Part shown: positions 1 to 8,699 of the stretch, piece after piece | How the letters are laid out: every line of letters starts with the position of its first letter | How positions within the stretch are numbered: position 1 is the first letter of the stretch | NCBI GenBank assembly: GCA_963205495.1 | Contig: CAUJIN010000062.1 | Location: forward strand, 1-45,342 | DNA: 45,342 nucleotides | Direction: 5' to 3' | Source: Pseudomonadota bacterium | GTDB lineage: Bacteria; Pseudomonadota; Gammaproteobacteria; Xanthomonadales; Xanthomonadaceae | Translations under genes and position numbers: made by a program | Notes under the pieces: generated by a model | Told to the model about the DNA's origin: nothing | Seen by the model: only the letters and a program-made list of their open reading frames with translations | The model's database searches: none

Positions 1-3000
1 TCGCCGCCGTGGTGAACGTGCCGCTGGCGAGCGTGCCGACGCAGGTGCCGCCGACGTTGTCGATCTCGTAGCCCGGATCCGCCGTCAGCGTGAAGCTGAT
101 GGTGTTGCCGTCGTTCACCGTCTGCGCGCCCAGCGGAGCGACCGCGCCCGAAGGCGTGCCGACGCTGGAGGTGACGGTGTGGGTGACGAGGATCGGCTTG
201 AAGTTGGCGATGACGGTGCAGTCGCCCATGATCGGGCCGGCGGTGAAGTAGTTTCCGGACAGGGAGCCCGGACAGGTGCCGCCCATCGTATCGACCTCGA
301 AACCCGGGTCAGGGAAGAGGTCGAAGCCCAGCAGCGATCCGGCCGTGATCGAGGTCGTGCCAAGAGGTGAAATCTGGCCGGAACCGGCTCCGACGCTGGA
401 GGTCACCTGGGGAGCCACCACGCCGAACTCGTCGGCACCGATATCGGGAGTCGTGGCGCTGCGGGCGCCGCCGTCGATGTCGCTGACGAGGCCCCCGATC
501 GGCGTGCCGACGTCGGCGGCCGGCGAAGCGGCGCTGCTCAGATGCAGATCGGTGGTCGAAACGAACAGCGGATCGGCCGATATCGAGTTCGCATCCTGGC
601 CCGTCGCGGTCTGCCAATCGACAAGCGCGGCCTGTGGCCCGCCGAGGAAGCCGACCGAGCCGGTACCCGCCGAATAATCGTTGTGGTTGATGCTGGAGAA
701 CACGGTGTTCGCCGCGGCGCTGTAGATCGCATAGCGGGTACCGGTGGTCTGCGCGTTGGCGAAGATGTTGTTGCGCAGGTCGATGGCGCCGGCCGGAACG
801 GTGGATGCGATGTTGATCGCTGCCGGGATGCCACCGGCAGACTGATTCGTGGCCATCAGCACCGAGTTGAACTGGATGCTGTAGCCGCCGCCGCCGCCCA
901 CCATGAGGCCGTAGCCGTTGTCGGCAGCACCCGCTCCGCCGTTGTAACCCTGCGAAGCGACATCGGAGATGAAGTTGTTGACGATCCGCAGGGCGGACGT
1001 CGTCGTGGAGGCGCCAAGGTACATGCCATTGCTGCCGAACCCGCCCGTGTTGGTGTTCTTGATGTCGCTGATCCGGTTCCTCCAGATTTCACCTCCCGCC
1101 ACGGCAAGCGCGACCTGGATGCCGCTGGCCGTCGAAGTGGTGCCCGTCGTCACGCCCATGATCACGTTGTCCATGACCGCGAAGTTCTGGGCGTTGCCGA
1201 TCAGCATGCCGCGGTAACCGAGCTTTTCGGCCGCCACGCTCGAGCCGAGGGTATTGTCGATGACATACCACCCGTCATCCAGATTCGTCGGCCCGCCGCG
1301 CAGATAAAGCCCGTTCTGCACCTTGGTGATCGCGTTGTTCCGGATCGTGTTGCCGGAGTTGGGAGCTTCCGCATCTCCGCCCAGCGCGGTTCCGCTGCCA
1401 AGGATGCCAACCGTCGTGGTGGAACCGGAGTTTCCGCTGATGAGGCAGTTCTGGATCGTGTTGTTGGTGGCGCCATTTCCGGCGGCGGCACTGCGAATCC
1501 AGAGCACCGTGCCAGAAGTGGCGAGATTGGAAACCGTCAGGCTCCGATCGCTGCCCGCACCCAGGGAACCGTCGATCGTGACGCGATCGGCGCCATTGAG
1601 CGTGATGAGACCGGCGCCGGCAGCCGAGGTGCCCGAGATGACGCGCGGCGCGCCTGTCGGCCTGATCCGCACCGTGAAGTTGCTGGCCGCAGGCTGTTCA
1701 ACGAGCTGGTTGAGCGCGACCGCGCCCGTTTCCGCCGTCAGATCGCCCGCGATCTCGATCACCACGTTGCCCGACAGGACGTTGTTGTTCAACGCCTCGA
1801 AAATGCCGCCCGCGTTGGTCAGCGAGGGGTAGGAGCCGGGCACGGTGTAGGTGCCGGACATCAGGCTGGAGATCGAATAGCTGCTGATCGCACCCGCGAT
1901 CGGGAAGGCGGCCGCACCGAGATCCACGCTCGCGGGCGCGGCAGCGAAGGTACCGGCGCTGATGCCCACGAGGGGCGTCGCGGCCAGGTCCTGTGCGACG
2001 ACGAAATACTGGACGACGGTGCCCGCACTGACGCCGGTTCCGCCATTCAGCAGGGAATAGTCGATGGTGAAATCGAAGGGCGACGCCGCACCGCTGGTTT
2101 CCGCATACTTCCAGCCGTCGGTGCCGGAGGTATTGTCGTTCCACGCATTGGCGTCGGTCGAACGCTTGAAGTAGATGCGCGGGGCCGTGCCGGGCGCCAC
2201 GTTCACGCCATCCGCATCAGTGACGGCAACGCCGGTCAGCGTGCGGTTGGCCGTACTCAGCGTGTTGCCCAGCGGCGCATGGGAAATCGACGGCGCAAAG
2301 TTCGGCGGCGTGAAGAGGAAGGTCTGGCCGGAAGCCGGCAGCACCGTCGTCGTCAGCGCCATGGTCGCCGTGTTCACCGCACCGGCGGTCGAGGCCGACC
2401 AGTCGGTGGTCGTGGTGCGATTGTTGAAGTCGGTGTTCGTCGCACCCTTGATGCCTACTTGCGGGGTGCGGCTGGTCGCGTTCTTGGTGAAGGTTCCATA
2501 GACGATCTGGATCTGGTTGCTGCCTTCATGCAGCCGGATCTGGAAGCTGTAGCTGTCGCCGGTCTGGTTGTAATTCCGGAAATCGGTCCACTGCACCGTG
2601 AAGACCTGATTCGGAGCACTGCCCGTCAGCTCCGAACGAAGCTCGCCGGTCGCCAACCCCTGCAGGTCCATGCCGAGCGCAGACACCGCCTTCATGCAAT
2701 TTGTGGCGTCGGTGCTGCTGATCGGCACATAGCCGCAGGATCCAGTGAACGCCGCGCCGCCAAAGCGGATGAAGCCGTTCGCGTTGATGCCGAGCTGGGT
2801 GTAGTTGGTGCCGTCGTAGTTGAAGGCAAAGCCGATGTTCACCGCGTTGTAGACGTTGTCATCGACCGCCGTGCCGGCGCCGTGGACGGTGCCGCCGGAA
2901 ATCGGCGCATAGACGCCGCTGGACTGGCTGAAGGTATAGCCGTTGACCGCCTCCGGCCCCGTTGGCAGCCTGCCGAGACTGTCATCTCCGCGCTGGTCCA

Positions 3001-3118
3001 AGGCGACCGGGTCAACGATGGCACGGCCATCGCGCTCCGCGGCGTGTGTTGCTGCTGCAGGAATCAGCATCGCCAACATGGCGGCCGCTGACTTCCTGGC
3101 AAATCCGGTGAATTTCAT
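1..3118 (-). CDS. Large exported beta-helix surface protein with InlB-like repeats (C-terminus outside window)
   Basis: The frame is open from the ATG at 3118 to the window edge, about 1039 residues, with no stop. The start has a good ribosome site (GAGGGAGGGAGC). Residues 1-26 form a signal peptide: a Lys/Arg start, a hydrophobic stretch, and a likely cut after THA. Around residues 90-230 is a beta-sandwich-like region (GINANGFIRFGG). Residues about 500-870 are rich in NTIQNCLISGN / NTIRNNAI patterns typical of right-handed parallel beta-helix repeats, closing with DIGADEFG near 888. Two repeats of about 75 residues follow (from about 898 and 979), each with VTSSVG, PGxExD and GGTC signatures, resembling InlB B-type repeats. 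Known proteins of this build often end in an IPTL-CTERM or similar sorting tail, which cannot be seen here. Role inferred: secreted or surface-anchored adhesin or polysaccharide-binding protein; substrate unknown. Confidence 0.85.
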   Translation of the reverse strand, partial: MKFTGFARKSAAAMLAMLIPAAATHAAERDGRAIVDPVALDQRGDDSLGRLPTGPEAVNGYTFSQSSGVYAPISGGTVHGAGTAVDDNVYNAVNIGFAFNYDGTNYTQLGINANGFIRFGGAAFTGSCGYVPISSTDATNCMKAVSALGMDLQGLATGELRSELTGSAPNQVFTVQWTDFRNYNQTGDSYSFQIRLHEGSNQIQIVYGTFTKNATSRTPQVGIKGATNTDFNNRTTTTDWSASTAGAVNTATMALTTTVLPASGQTFLFTPPNFAPSISHAPLGNTLSTANRTLTGVAVTDADGVNVAPGTAPRIYFKRSTDANAWNDNTSGTDGWKYAETSGAASPFDFTIDYSLLNGGTGVSAGTVVQYFVVAQDLAATPLVGISAGTFAAAPASVDLGAAAFPIAGAISSYSISSLMSGTYTVPGSYPSLTNAGGIFEALNNNVLSGNVVIEIAGDLTAETGAVALNQLVEQPAASNFTVRIRPTGAPRVISGTSAAGAGLITLNGADRVTIDGSLGAGSDRSLTVSNLATSGTVLWIRSAAAGNGATNNTIQNCLISGNSGSTTTVGILGSGTALGGDAEAPNSGNTIRNNAITKVQNGLYLRGGPTNLDDGWYVIDNTLGSSVAAEKLGYRGMLIGNAQNFAVMDNVIMGVTTGTTSTASGIQVALAVAGGEIWRNRISDIKNTNTGGFGSNGMYLGASTTTSALRIVNNFISDVASQGYNGGAGAADNGYGLMVGGGGGYSIQFNSVLMATNQSAGGIPAAINIASTVPAGAIDLRNNIFANAQTTGTRYAIYSAAANTVFSSINHNDYSAGTGSVGFLGGPQAALVDWQTATGQDANSISADPLFVSTTDLHLSSAASPAADVGTPIGGLVSDIDGGARSATTPDIGADEFGVVAPQVTSSVGAGSGQISPLGTTSITAGSLLGFDLFPDPGFEVDTMGGTCPGSLSGNYFTAGPIMGDCTVIANFKPILVTHTVTSSVGTPSGAVAPLGAQTVNDGNTISFTLTADPGYEIDNVGGTCVGTLASGTFTTAA

Positions 3119-3242
3119 GGTGCTCCCTCCCTCTTTCCCCGATGACTGACGATCGAAACGCAAGTCCTCCGACCCTAGCACCGCGCGAATCAATGTGGAA
3201 GCCTCCCCGGAGGGGCACAAGCGCGGAACCCGCCAAAGAAAT

Positions 3243-3258
3243 CGTGATGAAGATCACG
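3243..3258. promoter_or_regulatory. CRP/FNR-type palindrome
   Basis: CGTGATGAAGATCACG is a perfect dyad. It contains GTGA-N6-TCAC, the core of CRP/Clp sites, and also GTGAT-N4-ATCAC, close to FNR-type sites. It lies 125 bases upstream of the beta-helix gene, in the 183-base spacer after the PAS-AraC gene. Which family member would bind is not decidable from the sequence. Confidence 0.4.
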
Positions 3259-3301
3259 GACACCGGGCGATCGACGGCTCGGCAGCCTCAGGCGCCGCAG
3301 C

Positions 3302-4060
3302 TCAGCCGCCGGTCTGCACCAGCTGGCGGTACTGTCGGGGAGTGAAGCCGGTGACGTGGCGGAACTGGCGCGAGAAGGCGCTCTGGTCGGAAAAGCCGAC
3401 CTGCTGGGCCACATCGGCGATGGGCAGCTCGGTGCCCGCCAGCAGGCGGGTGGCGTGGTCGATGCGGGTCTTGATGATGTACTGGCCGGCGGAGAGCTGG
3501 AAGATCTTCTTCATGCGCCGGTCGAACTGGGCCTGCGACAGGCCGGCGCGACGCGCCAGCGCGTCCATGCGCAGCGGCTCGTCGATGTGATCGAGCAGGA
3601 AGTCGATGGTGTCGGCGAAGGCGCTGTCGATGAAACCGCCGCGGCTGGGTTCGATCAGGTCCTTGGAGATGCAGGCCAGCCCGACGATGGCCCCGGTGGC
3701 GTCGCGCAGCGGCTCCTTGGTGCTCAGGCACCAGCCCGCGCTGCCGTCGCGGTAGACGGTGAGGTCGAGGTTGTCCACGATCGGCTTGCCGGTGCGGAAC
3801 AGGCGCTCGTCCTGGCGGGTGTAGCGTTCGGCCATGGGCGCGGGGAACAGGTCGAAGGCGGTCTTGCCGATGGCATCCTGGCGATGCTTGAGGCCGCAGC
3901 GCATCGTCACCGTCTCGCTGATGGAAACGTAGCGGCCCTGGCGGTCCTTGATCGAGAAGATGATGTCGGGCAGGCGGTCGAACAGGCGCTCGGCATACCA
4001 GGGCGAGGCCACTTCCGCCATGAAGCCGTCGCGCCAGTGCAGCGCATTGTCGCGGGTCAT
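3302..4060 (-). CDS. PAS domain-containing AraC-family transcriptional regulator
   Basis: Product of 252 residues. The start at 4060 is preceded by AGGGGAGGAAATCGG, a strong ribosome site; upstream in-frame starts lack one. Residues about 22-135 are a PAS sensor domain (DIIFSIKDRQGRYVSIS, then GLACISKDL), able to hold a small ligand. Residues about 155-250 are the double helix-turn-helix of the AraC/XylS family, with the usual end pattern VGFSDQSAFSRQFRHVTGFTPRQYR. No membrane segment, so it is a cytosolic one-component regulator. It is transcribed toward the beta-helix surface protein gene, which makes that gene a plausible target (inference). It diverges from purD. The ligand is unknown. 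Confidence 0.9.
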   Translation of the reverse strand: MTRDNALHWRDGFMAEVASPWYAERLFDRLPDIIFSIKDRQGRYVSISETVTMRCGLKHRQDAIGKTAFDLFPAPMAERYTRQDERLFRTGKPIVDNLDLTVYRDGSAGWCLSTKEPLRDATGAIVGLACISKDLIEPSRGGFIDSAFADTIDFLLDHIDEPLRMDALARRAGLSQAQFDRRMKKIFQLSAGQYIIKTRIDHATRLLAGTELPIADVAQQVGFSDQSAFSRQFRHVTGFTPRQYRQLVQTGG

Positions 4061-4074
4061 CCGATTTCCTCCCC

Positions 4075-4115
4075 TGGCACCACTCCGGCGCGCAGGCGCT
4101 GCGCCGTCGGTGCCA
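4075..4115. promoter_or_regulatory. Inverted repeat in the araC-type/purD divergent region
   Basis: TGGCACC at 4075-4081 is repeated as GGTGCCA at 4109-4115, a perfect 7-base dyad with arm centres about 34 bases apart. It lies directly upstream of the regulator gene (start 4060), where an autoregulatory operator would sit. Evidence is the symmetry alone. Confidence 0.25.
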
Positions 4116-4272
4116 GTGTAGCCGCTTCGCCGCCTGCGATTCCCGGCCGTTTTCCACGCGCAAGCGGGTAATATCCGCACATCGCGCGATCCGCACCGGC
4201 GGCAGAATGACGCCTGGCCACACGCGCGGCGGATCATCCGTCCGCCTCGGCCGAACCCACAGGAAGACCCTC

Positions 4273-5562
4273 ATGAAAATCCTCGTCATCGGTTCCGGCG
4301 GGCGCGAGCACGCCATGGCCTGGAAGCTGGCGCAGTCGCCGCGCGTTTCCGAGGTGATCGTGGCCCCCGGCAACGCCGGCACCGCGACCGAGCCCAGGTG
4401 CCGCAACGCGCCGGTGAAGGCAACCGACCTCGACGGACTGCTGGCACTGGCGCAGTCCGATGGCGTGGCGTTGACCGTGGTCGGGCCGGAAGCGCCGCTG
4501 GTGGCCGGCGTGGTGGACAGGTTTCGCGCCGCCGGCCTGCGCATCTTCGGCCCCACGGCCGCCGCCGCGCAGCTCGAGGGCAGCAAGGCCTTCGCCAAGG
4601 ACTTCCTCGCCCGCCACGGCATCCCGACCGCGTTCTACGCCGTGCATTCCGACGTCGATGCCGCCCTGGCCTACGTGCGCGAGAAGGGCGCACCCATCGT
4701 GATCAAGGCCGACGGACTGGCCGCCGGCAAGGGCGTGATCGTCGCGATGACCCTGGCCGAAGCCGAGGCCGCGGTGCGCGACATGCTTTCCGGCAACGCC
4801 TTCGGCGAGGCCGGCGCGCGGGTCGTCATCGAGGAATTCCTCGAAGGCGAGGAAGCCAGCTTCATCTCGATGGTGGACGGCAGGACCGCGCTGCCGATGG
4901 CGACCTCGCAGGACCACAAGCGCGTGGGCGACGGCGATACCGGCCCCAACACCGGCGGCATGGGCGCCTATTCGCCGGCGCCGGTGGTCACGCCGGAAAT
5001 CCACGACCGCATCCTGCGCGAGATCGTCGAGCCTACCGTTGCCGGCATGGCGGCCGACGGCGTGCCCTTCACCGGCTTCCTCTACGCCGGGCTGATGATC
5101 GACGCCAACGGTGCTCCCAAGGTGATCGAGTTCAACGCGCGCTTCGGCGATCCGGAAACCCAGCCGATCCTGATGCGGCTGGATTCGGATTTCGTCGACC
5201 TGCTGGAGGCGGGCATCGACGCGCGTCTGGATCGCGTGCAGGCGCGCTGGGATCCGCGCGCCGCGGTCGGCGTGGTGATGGCTTCGCGGCCCTACCCCGA
5301 GGCGCCCGTCACCGGCGAGGTGATTTCCGGCCTCGACGCCGTGCCGACGCAGGCCAAGGCCTTCCACGCCGGCACCGCGCTCGATGGGCAGGGCCGGGTC
5401 GTCAGCAGCGGCGGACGCGTGCTGTGCGTGACCGCGCTGGGCGAATCAGTGGCGCAGGCGCAGCGGCACGCCTACGCGGGCGTGGATGCGATCGGCTGGG
5501 AGCACGAGTTCCACCGCCGCGACATCGGCTGGCGCGCGCTGCAGCGCGAACAGGAACGCTGA
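4273..5562 (+). CDS. purD: Phosphoribosylamine--glycine ligase
   Basis: GAR synthetase: joins 5-phosphoribosylamine and glycine using ATP, step two of purine synthesis, in the cytosol. The 429-residue length is that of the family. Visible signatures: N-terminal GSGGREHA, the ATP-grasp segment KADGLAAGKGVIVA, EGEEASFISM, the QDHKRVGDGDTGPNTGGMGAY substrate region and the metal-binding EFNARFGDPETQ near the end of the ATP-grasp domain. The start at 4273 begins the usual MKILVIGSGG; upstream codons in the same frame are not conserved-looking. It stands alone: no purH or other purine gene is adjacent in this window. The following gene is unrelated and 260 bases away. Confidence 0.98.
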   Translation: MKILVIGSGGREHAMAWKLAQSPRVSEVIVAPGNAGTATEPRCRNAPVKATDLDGLLALAQSDGVALTVVGPEAPLVAGVVDRFRAAGLRIFGPTAAAAQLEGSKAFAKDFLARHGIPTAFYAVHSDVDAALAYVREKGAPIVIKADGLAAGKGVIVAMTLAEAEAAVRDMLSGNAFGEAGARVVIEEFLEGEEASFISMVDGRTALPMATSQDHKRVGDGDTGPNTGGMGAYSPAPVVTPEIHDRILREIVEPTVAGMAADGVPFTGFLYAGLMIDANGAPKVIEFNARFGDPETQPILMRLDSDFVDLLEAGIDARLDRVQARWDPRAAVGVVMASRPYPEAPVTGEVISGLDAVPTQAKAFHAGTALDGQGRVVSSGGRVLCVTALGESVAQAQRHAYAGVDAIGWEHEFHRRDIGWRALQREQER

Positions 5563-5573
5563 ACCCCGCGCGG

Positions 5574-5592
5574 GCGCGTTTCGGCGCGCTTT
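5574..5592 (+). terminator. Weak possible terminator after purD
   Basis: GCGCG, a 6-base loop, CGCGC and three T form a short hairpin 11 bases after the purD stop. The stem is only 5 bp and the T run is short. The rest of the 260-base spacer (5563-5822) shows no convincing gene; it should hold the collagenase promoter, which I could not identify. Confidence 0.25.
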
Positions 5593-5822
5593 CCTGCGGC
5601 ACGCGCGACCGGCTTTCGCAGGTTTCCGGCAACGCCCATCGGCGGTCGAGACCGGCAGCGACACGCACTGTGCCAATTGCCACGCATCGACAGGATGATC
5701 CCGCAAGATCGGACGTGTAGCGGGTGGCACGCTGCCGTCGTCGTCCGTGCGGGGAGATCAGGGGCCCCGCGGAACGGATCGACGCGTCCTTTCCACATCG
5801 CCCTTCGGGGCAGGGGTTCCCA

Positions 5823-7433
5823 GTGAAAGTCCGAGTCTGGCTCCATGCAGCCACCATCAGCCTTGCCGCGTGTCTGCTCGCCCCGACGGCATCCGCCGCC
5901 GCACGCGACGACATGCCACCGCCGCAGCCATCCTCCCGCGTGGACAACACGCACGCGCATCGGCACCTCCAGCGCCAACCGCTCACCGCTGTCCAGCTTC
6001 CGCCGCTGTCCTCGAACCGCGAACACCTGCGGCAGGACTTCAGCCGGCCCTCGCTGGCCAAGGCCGGCCTGGCGTGCGATTCCTCGACCTTCGCCAGCGC
6101 CAGCGGCGCCGCGCTGGTGGCCGCCATCAAGGCCGCCACGCCCGAGTGCGTCAACGAGCTGTTTTCCGTCAGCGGCGCGCAGGGCGCGCTGATCTTCCCC
6201 GAAGCCAAGATGGTCACCGTCGCCAACGCGATGAGCGCCGATGCGGGAAGCTATGCCGGCAACAACTCGGGCAAGATGCTCCAGCTCGTCCTGTTCCTGC
6301 GCGCCGGCTATTTCATCCAGTGGTACAACCCGGAAGTGGGCGACTACGGCGCACCGCTCACCAACGCCATCCGTCCGGCGCTCAATGCCTTCGCCACCAA
6401 CCCGCGCTTCCAGGACGTCAACGACACCCACGGCGAGATCCTCGCCGAATTCGTGACCCTGATCGACAGCGCCGGCGAGAACGCGAACCAGATCGGAACG
6501 ATCAAGGGCATCCTCGACCGCTACGGCGCTTCCTACCATCCGTACTGGAACATGAAGGCCGCGGTGAACAACGTCTTCACCGTGCTGTTCCGCGGACACT
6601 ACCTCGATGAATTCCGCGCCGCGGTGCAGGTTGCGCCCGGCTCGGCCCTGATCGATTCGCTGGTCGCCTTCATCGGCAACAACCAGACCGCCGACGTCGG
6701 CAGCGACCGCGAGTACATGCTGCAGAACGCCTCCGGGGAGCTGGCGCGCTTCCTCAACCCCGGCCCCTGGTACGGCTATCCGACCACCTTCCACAACGCC
6801 GTGCATCCCAAGGTCAAGGGCGTGCTCGACCAGTTCACCATGGGCGGCTACGGCAGCGGCATCTTCGTGCGAATGGCCGGCGTGATCGACGACTACGACC
6901 ACGACCACTGCAGCTACTTCGGCCTGTGCAGCTTCGCCAGCGACCTGGAGGAGCTGATCCTGCCGCCGGCCAACGCGCGCACCTGCAGCCCGACCCTGCG
7001 CGTGCGCAGCCAGGCGCTTACCTCGGCGCAGATGGAGTGGGTATGCAGCACCATCGCCCAGGAGGAAGTCTTCTTCCACGACAAGATCGGCACCAACTCC
7101 GCCAATCCGGTCGCAGACGACCACAACGAGCAGCTGGAGATGGTGATCTTCCATTCCAGCGACGACTATGCGACCTACGCCGGCACGCTGTTCGGCATCG
7201 ACACCAACAACGGCGGCATGTACCTGGAGGGCGACCCCTCGGTCGCGGGCAACCAGCCCCGCTTCGTCGCCTACGAGGCAGAGTGGCTGCGGCCAACCTT
7301 CGACGTGTGGAACCTGACGCACGAGTACGTGCACTACCTCGACGGGCGCTTCATCTGGTACGGCAGGTTCTCGGACTACCCGATGGATGCGCCGTATTCG
7401 GGCGTGTGGTTCTTCGAGGGCTTCGGCGAGTAA
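5823..7433 (+). CDS. M9 collagenase, N-terminal part, ended by an in-frame stop inside the zinc motif
   Basis: Microbial collagenase (peptidase M9, Vibrio type), an exported zinc protease. GTG at 5823 opens a signal peptide (WLHAATISLAACLLAPTASA) followed by the M9 N-terminal domain. The gluzincin catalytic motif HEYVH lies at residues 500-504 and the third zinc ligand is Glu532 in FFEGFGE. The next codon, expected to be Tyr (family pattern EGFAEY), is TAA at 7431-7433. The reading frame then continues unbroken from ATG 7434 with the rest of the collagenase. So a single base change (TAC or TAT to TAA) splits the gene. As it stands this product of 536 residues has all three zinc ligands but lacks the remaining catalytic helices. 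Either a recent pseudogene, a sequencing error, or a split gene. Confidence 0.85.
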   Translation: MKVRVWLHAATISLAACLLAPTASAAARDDMPPPQPSSRVDNTHAHRHLQRQPLTAVQLPPLSSNREHLRQDFSRPSLAKAGLACDSSTFASASGAALVAAIKAATPECVNELFSVSGAQGALIFPEAKMVTVANAMSADAGSYAGNNSGKMLQLVLFLRAGYFIQWYNPEVGDYGAPLTNAIRPALNAFATNPRFQDVNDTHGEILAEFVTLIDSAGENANQIGTIKGILDRYGASYHPYWNMKAAVNNVFTVLFRGHYLDEFRAAVQVAPGSALIDSLVAFIGNNQTADVGSDREYMLQNASGELARFLNPGPWYGYPTTFHNAVHPKVKGVLDQFTMGGYGSGIFVRMAGVIDDYDHDHCSYFGLCSFASDLEELILPPANARTCSPTLRVRSQALTSAQMEWVCSTIAQEEVFFHDKIGTNSANPVADDHNEQLEMVIFHSSDDYATYAGTLFGIDTNNGGMYLEGDPSVAGNQPRFVAYEAEWLRPTFDVWNLTHEYVHYLDGRFIWYGRFSDYPMDAPYSGVWFFEGFGE

Positions 7434-8180
7434 ATGTCCTACACCTTCCGCAACCTGACCTACGCCGCAGCCGTGTCGGAAGCGGCCAACCCGGACAAGT
7501 TCACGCTCTCGCAGCTGTTCGACACGGTCTACAGCACCGACTACGCACGCACCTACCAGTGGAGCTACATGGCGGTGCGCTTCATGTTCGAGCGGCACCT
7601 GCCGGACGTCGACGCGATGATCGCGCTCACCCGCCAGGGCCAGTACGACCCGGGCTACCGCAACTGGCTGGACGGCATCCGCAACAGCTACAACGCCGAG
7701 TTCCGCGCATGGGTCGTGTGCTTCCGCGCCAACAACGGCAACACCGCGAGCTGCGGCGGCACCCAGCCGCCGCAGGCCGATCCGATCTTCAAGGACGGCT
7801 TCGAGGGCGACGGCGGCGGCACGACGCCGCCCGGCGACCTGCCCGAATGTCCGGATGCGGCCAACGGCCGGCTAGGAAACGATTGCAGGGTCACCGGCCT
7901 GTCCGCGCCGCGTGCGGTGGACCGGGAGTGGCTGACAGTCAACATTCCGGCCGGCACCGCCTCGCTCACCCTCACCCTGCGCGGCGGCACCGGGGATGCC
8001 GATCTTTTCCACAAGGCCGGAGGGTGGCCGGGAGATTCGGACTTCGACCACTCCGCGACCGCCACCGGCAACGAGGAAACCATCACGGTGAACCATCCCG
8101 CCGCCGGCTGGCACTACCTGATGCTCAAGCCCAAGAGCAGTTCGTTCGAGAACGTGGAGGCCTCGTCGCACTGGCAGTGA
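7434..8180 (+). CDS. M9 collagenase, C-terminal part with PPC domain
   Basis: This is the continuation, in the same frame, of the preceding collagenase; its ATG touches the TAA (TAAATG), and GAGGG about 14 bases before the ATG could support reinitiation. The 248 residues hold the end of the peptidase unit (MSYTFRNLTYAAAV to FRAWVVCF), then a linker with DPIFKDGFEG, a short motif common in secreted proteins of this bacterial order, then a pre-peptidase C-terminal (PPC) beta domain of about 95 residues (WLTVNIPAGTASLTLTLRGG, DADLF, GWHYLML). PPC domains are usually removed or help secretion and substrate binding. Made alone, this piece would have no signal peptide and so could not be exported by Sec. 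Confidence 0.8.
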   Translation: MSYTFRNLTYAAAVSEAANPDKFTLSQLFDTVYSTDYARTYQWSYMAVRFMFERHLPDVDAMIALTRQGQYDPGYRNWLDGIRNSYNAEFRAWVVCFRANNGNTASCGGTQPPQADPIFKDGFEGDGGGTTPPGDLPECPDAANGRLGNDCRVTGLSAPRAVDREWLTVNIPAGTASLTLTLRGGTGDADLFHKAGGWPGDSDFDHSATATGNEETITVNHPAAGWHYLMLKPKSSSFENVEASSHWQ

Positions 8181-8202
8181 GCGATCTTCTCGCCAGACAG
8201 GC

Positions 8203-8232
8203 AAAAGGCCCGGCACTGCCGGGCCTTTTTTT
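8203..8232. terminator. Strong bidirectional rho-independent terminator
   Basis: AAAA, then GGCCCGGC (8207-8214), loop ACT, GCCGGGCC (8218-8225) and seven T. The A run before and the T run after make it work in both directions, for the collagenase gene (plus) and the NfeD/SPFH genes (minus). Confidence 0.95.
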
Positions 8233-8252
8233 CTGGCGAAGCAAGCGCGGCT

Positions 8253-8693
8253 TCAGCCCGCCGGCACCACCCGCAGGGTCATGGCGTCGGCCGAAACCAC
8301 GCGCACGCTCGCGCCCTCGGGCAGATCCGGCCCTTCCACCACCCAGTAGGCGTCGTCGGCATAGGCCTGGCCGCGGCCGTTGACGATGGCACCGGTCAGC
8401 GGCAGCACCCGACCCACCAGCTGCGCAGCACGCTGGTTGAGCAGCGGCGCCTCGTTGCGCGGCGCGCGCCGCCCGCGCAGCTTCCAGCCGATGCCGACCG
8501 AGACCATCGCCAGAATGGCGAACACGATTCCCTGCGCGGTGACGCTCGCCCCCGGAAAGAGCAGGGCCACCGGCACCATGGCGGCGGCGGCGAAGCCCAG
8601 CCACAGCAGGAACGCGCCGGGCGCCAGCGCCTCGGCGGCCAGCAGCGCCAGCGCAAGGCCGGCCCAGAACCACGGGGAAGTCAGCCAGTCCAT
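8253..8693 (-). CDS. NfeD-family membrane protein
   Basis: Product of 146 residues with two or three hydrophobic segments in residues 5-70 (WFWAGLALALLAAEALAPGAFLLWLGFAAAAMVPVALLF; FAILAMVSVGIGW). The C-terminal soluble part (about 85-146) is an OB-fold NfeD domain: LVGRVLPLTGAIVNGRGQAYADDAYWVVEG with VRVVSADAMTLRVVP at the end. NfeD proteins pair with SPFH proteins and act in membrane quality control. Here the start follows the stop of the SPFH gene by 6 bases, the standard two-gene arrangement. This is the short form without the N-terminal ClpP-like protease domain. Confidence 0.92.
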   Translation of the reverse strand: MDWLTSPWFWAGLALALLAAEALAPGAFLLWLGFAAAAMVPVALLFPGASVTAQGIVFAILAMVSVGIGWKLRGRRAPRNEAPLLNQRAAQLVGRVLPLTGAIVNGRGQAYADDAYWVVEGPDLPEGASVRVVSADAMTLRVVPAG

Positions 8694-8699
8694 GGCGCG

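Noticed and set aside
542..3091. Very long plus-strand reading frame opposite the beta-helix gene
   Set aside because: It is the mirror of the true minus-strand frame; the product is rich in Arg, Asp, Gly and Ala with no domain, while the minus strand gives a signal peptide and recognisable repeats. Similar mirror frames at 5472-7598, 12368-15664 and 28605-31997 were dropped for the same reason.
4100..4116. Sigma-54-like match (TGGCACCGACGGCGC, minus strand) before the PAS-AraC gene
   Set aside because: GG and GC have the right spacing but the -12 half is poor and the gene has no activator nearby; the inverted repeat explains part of the match.
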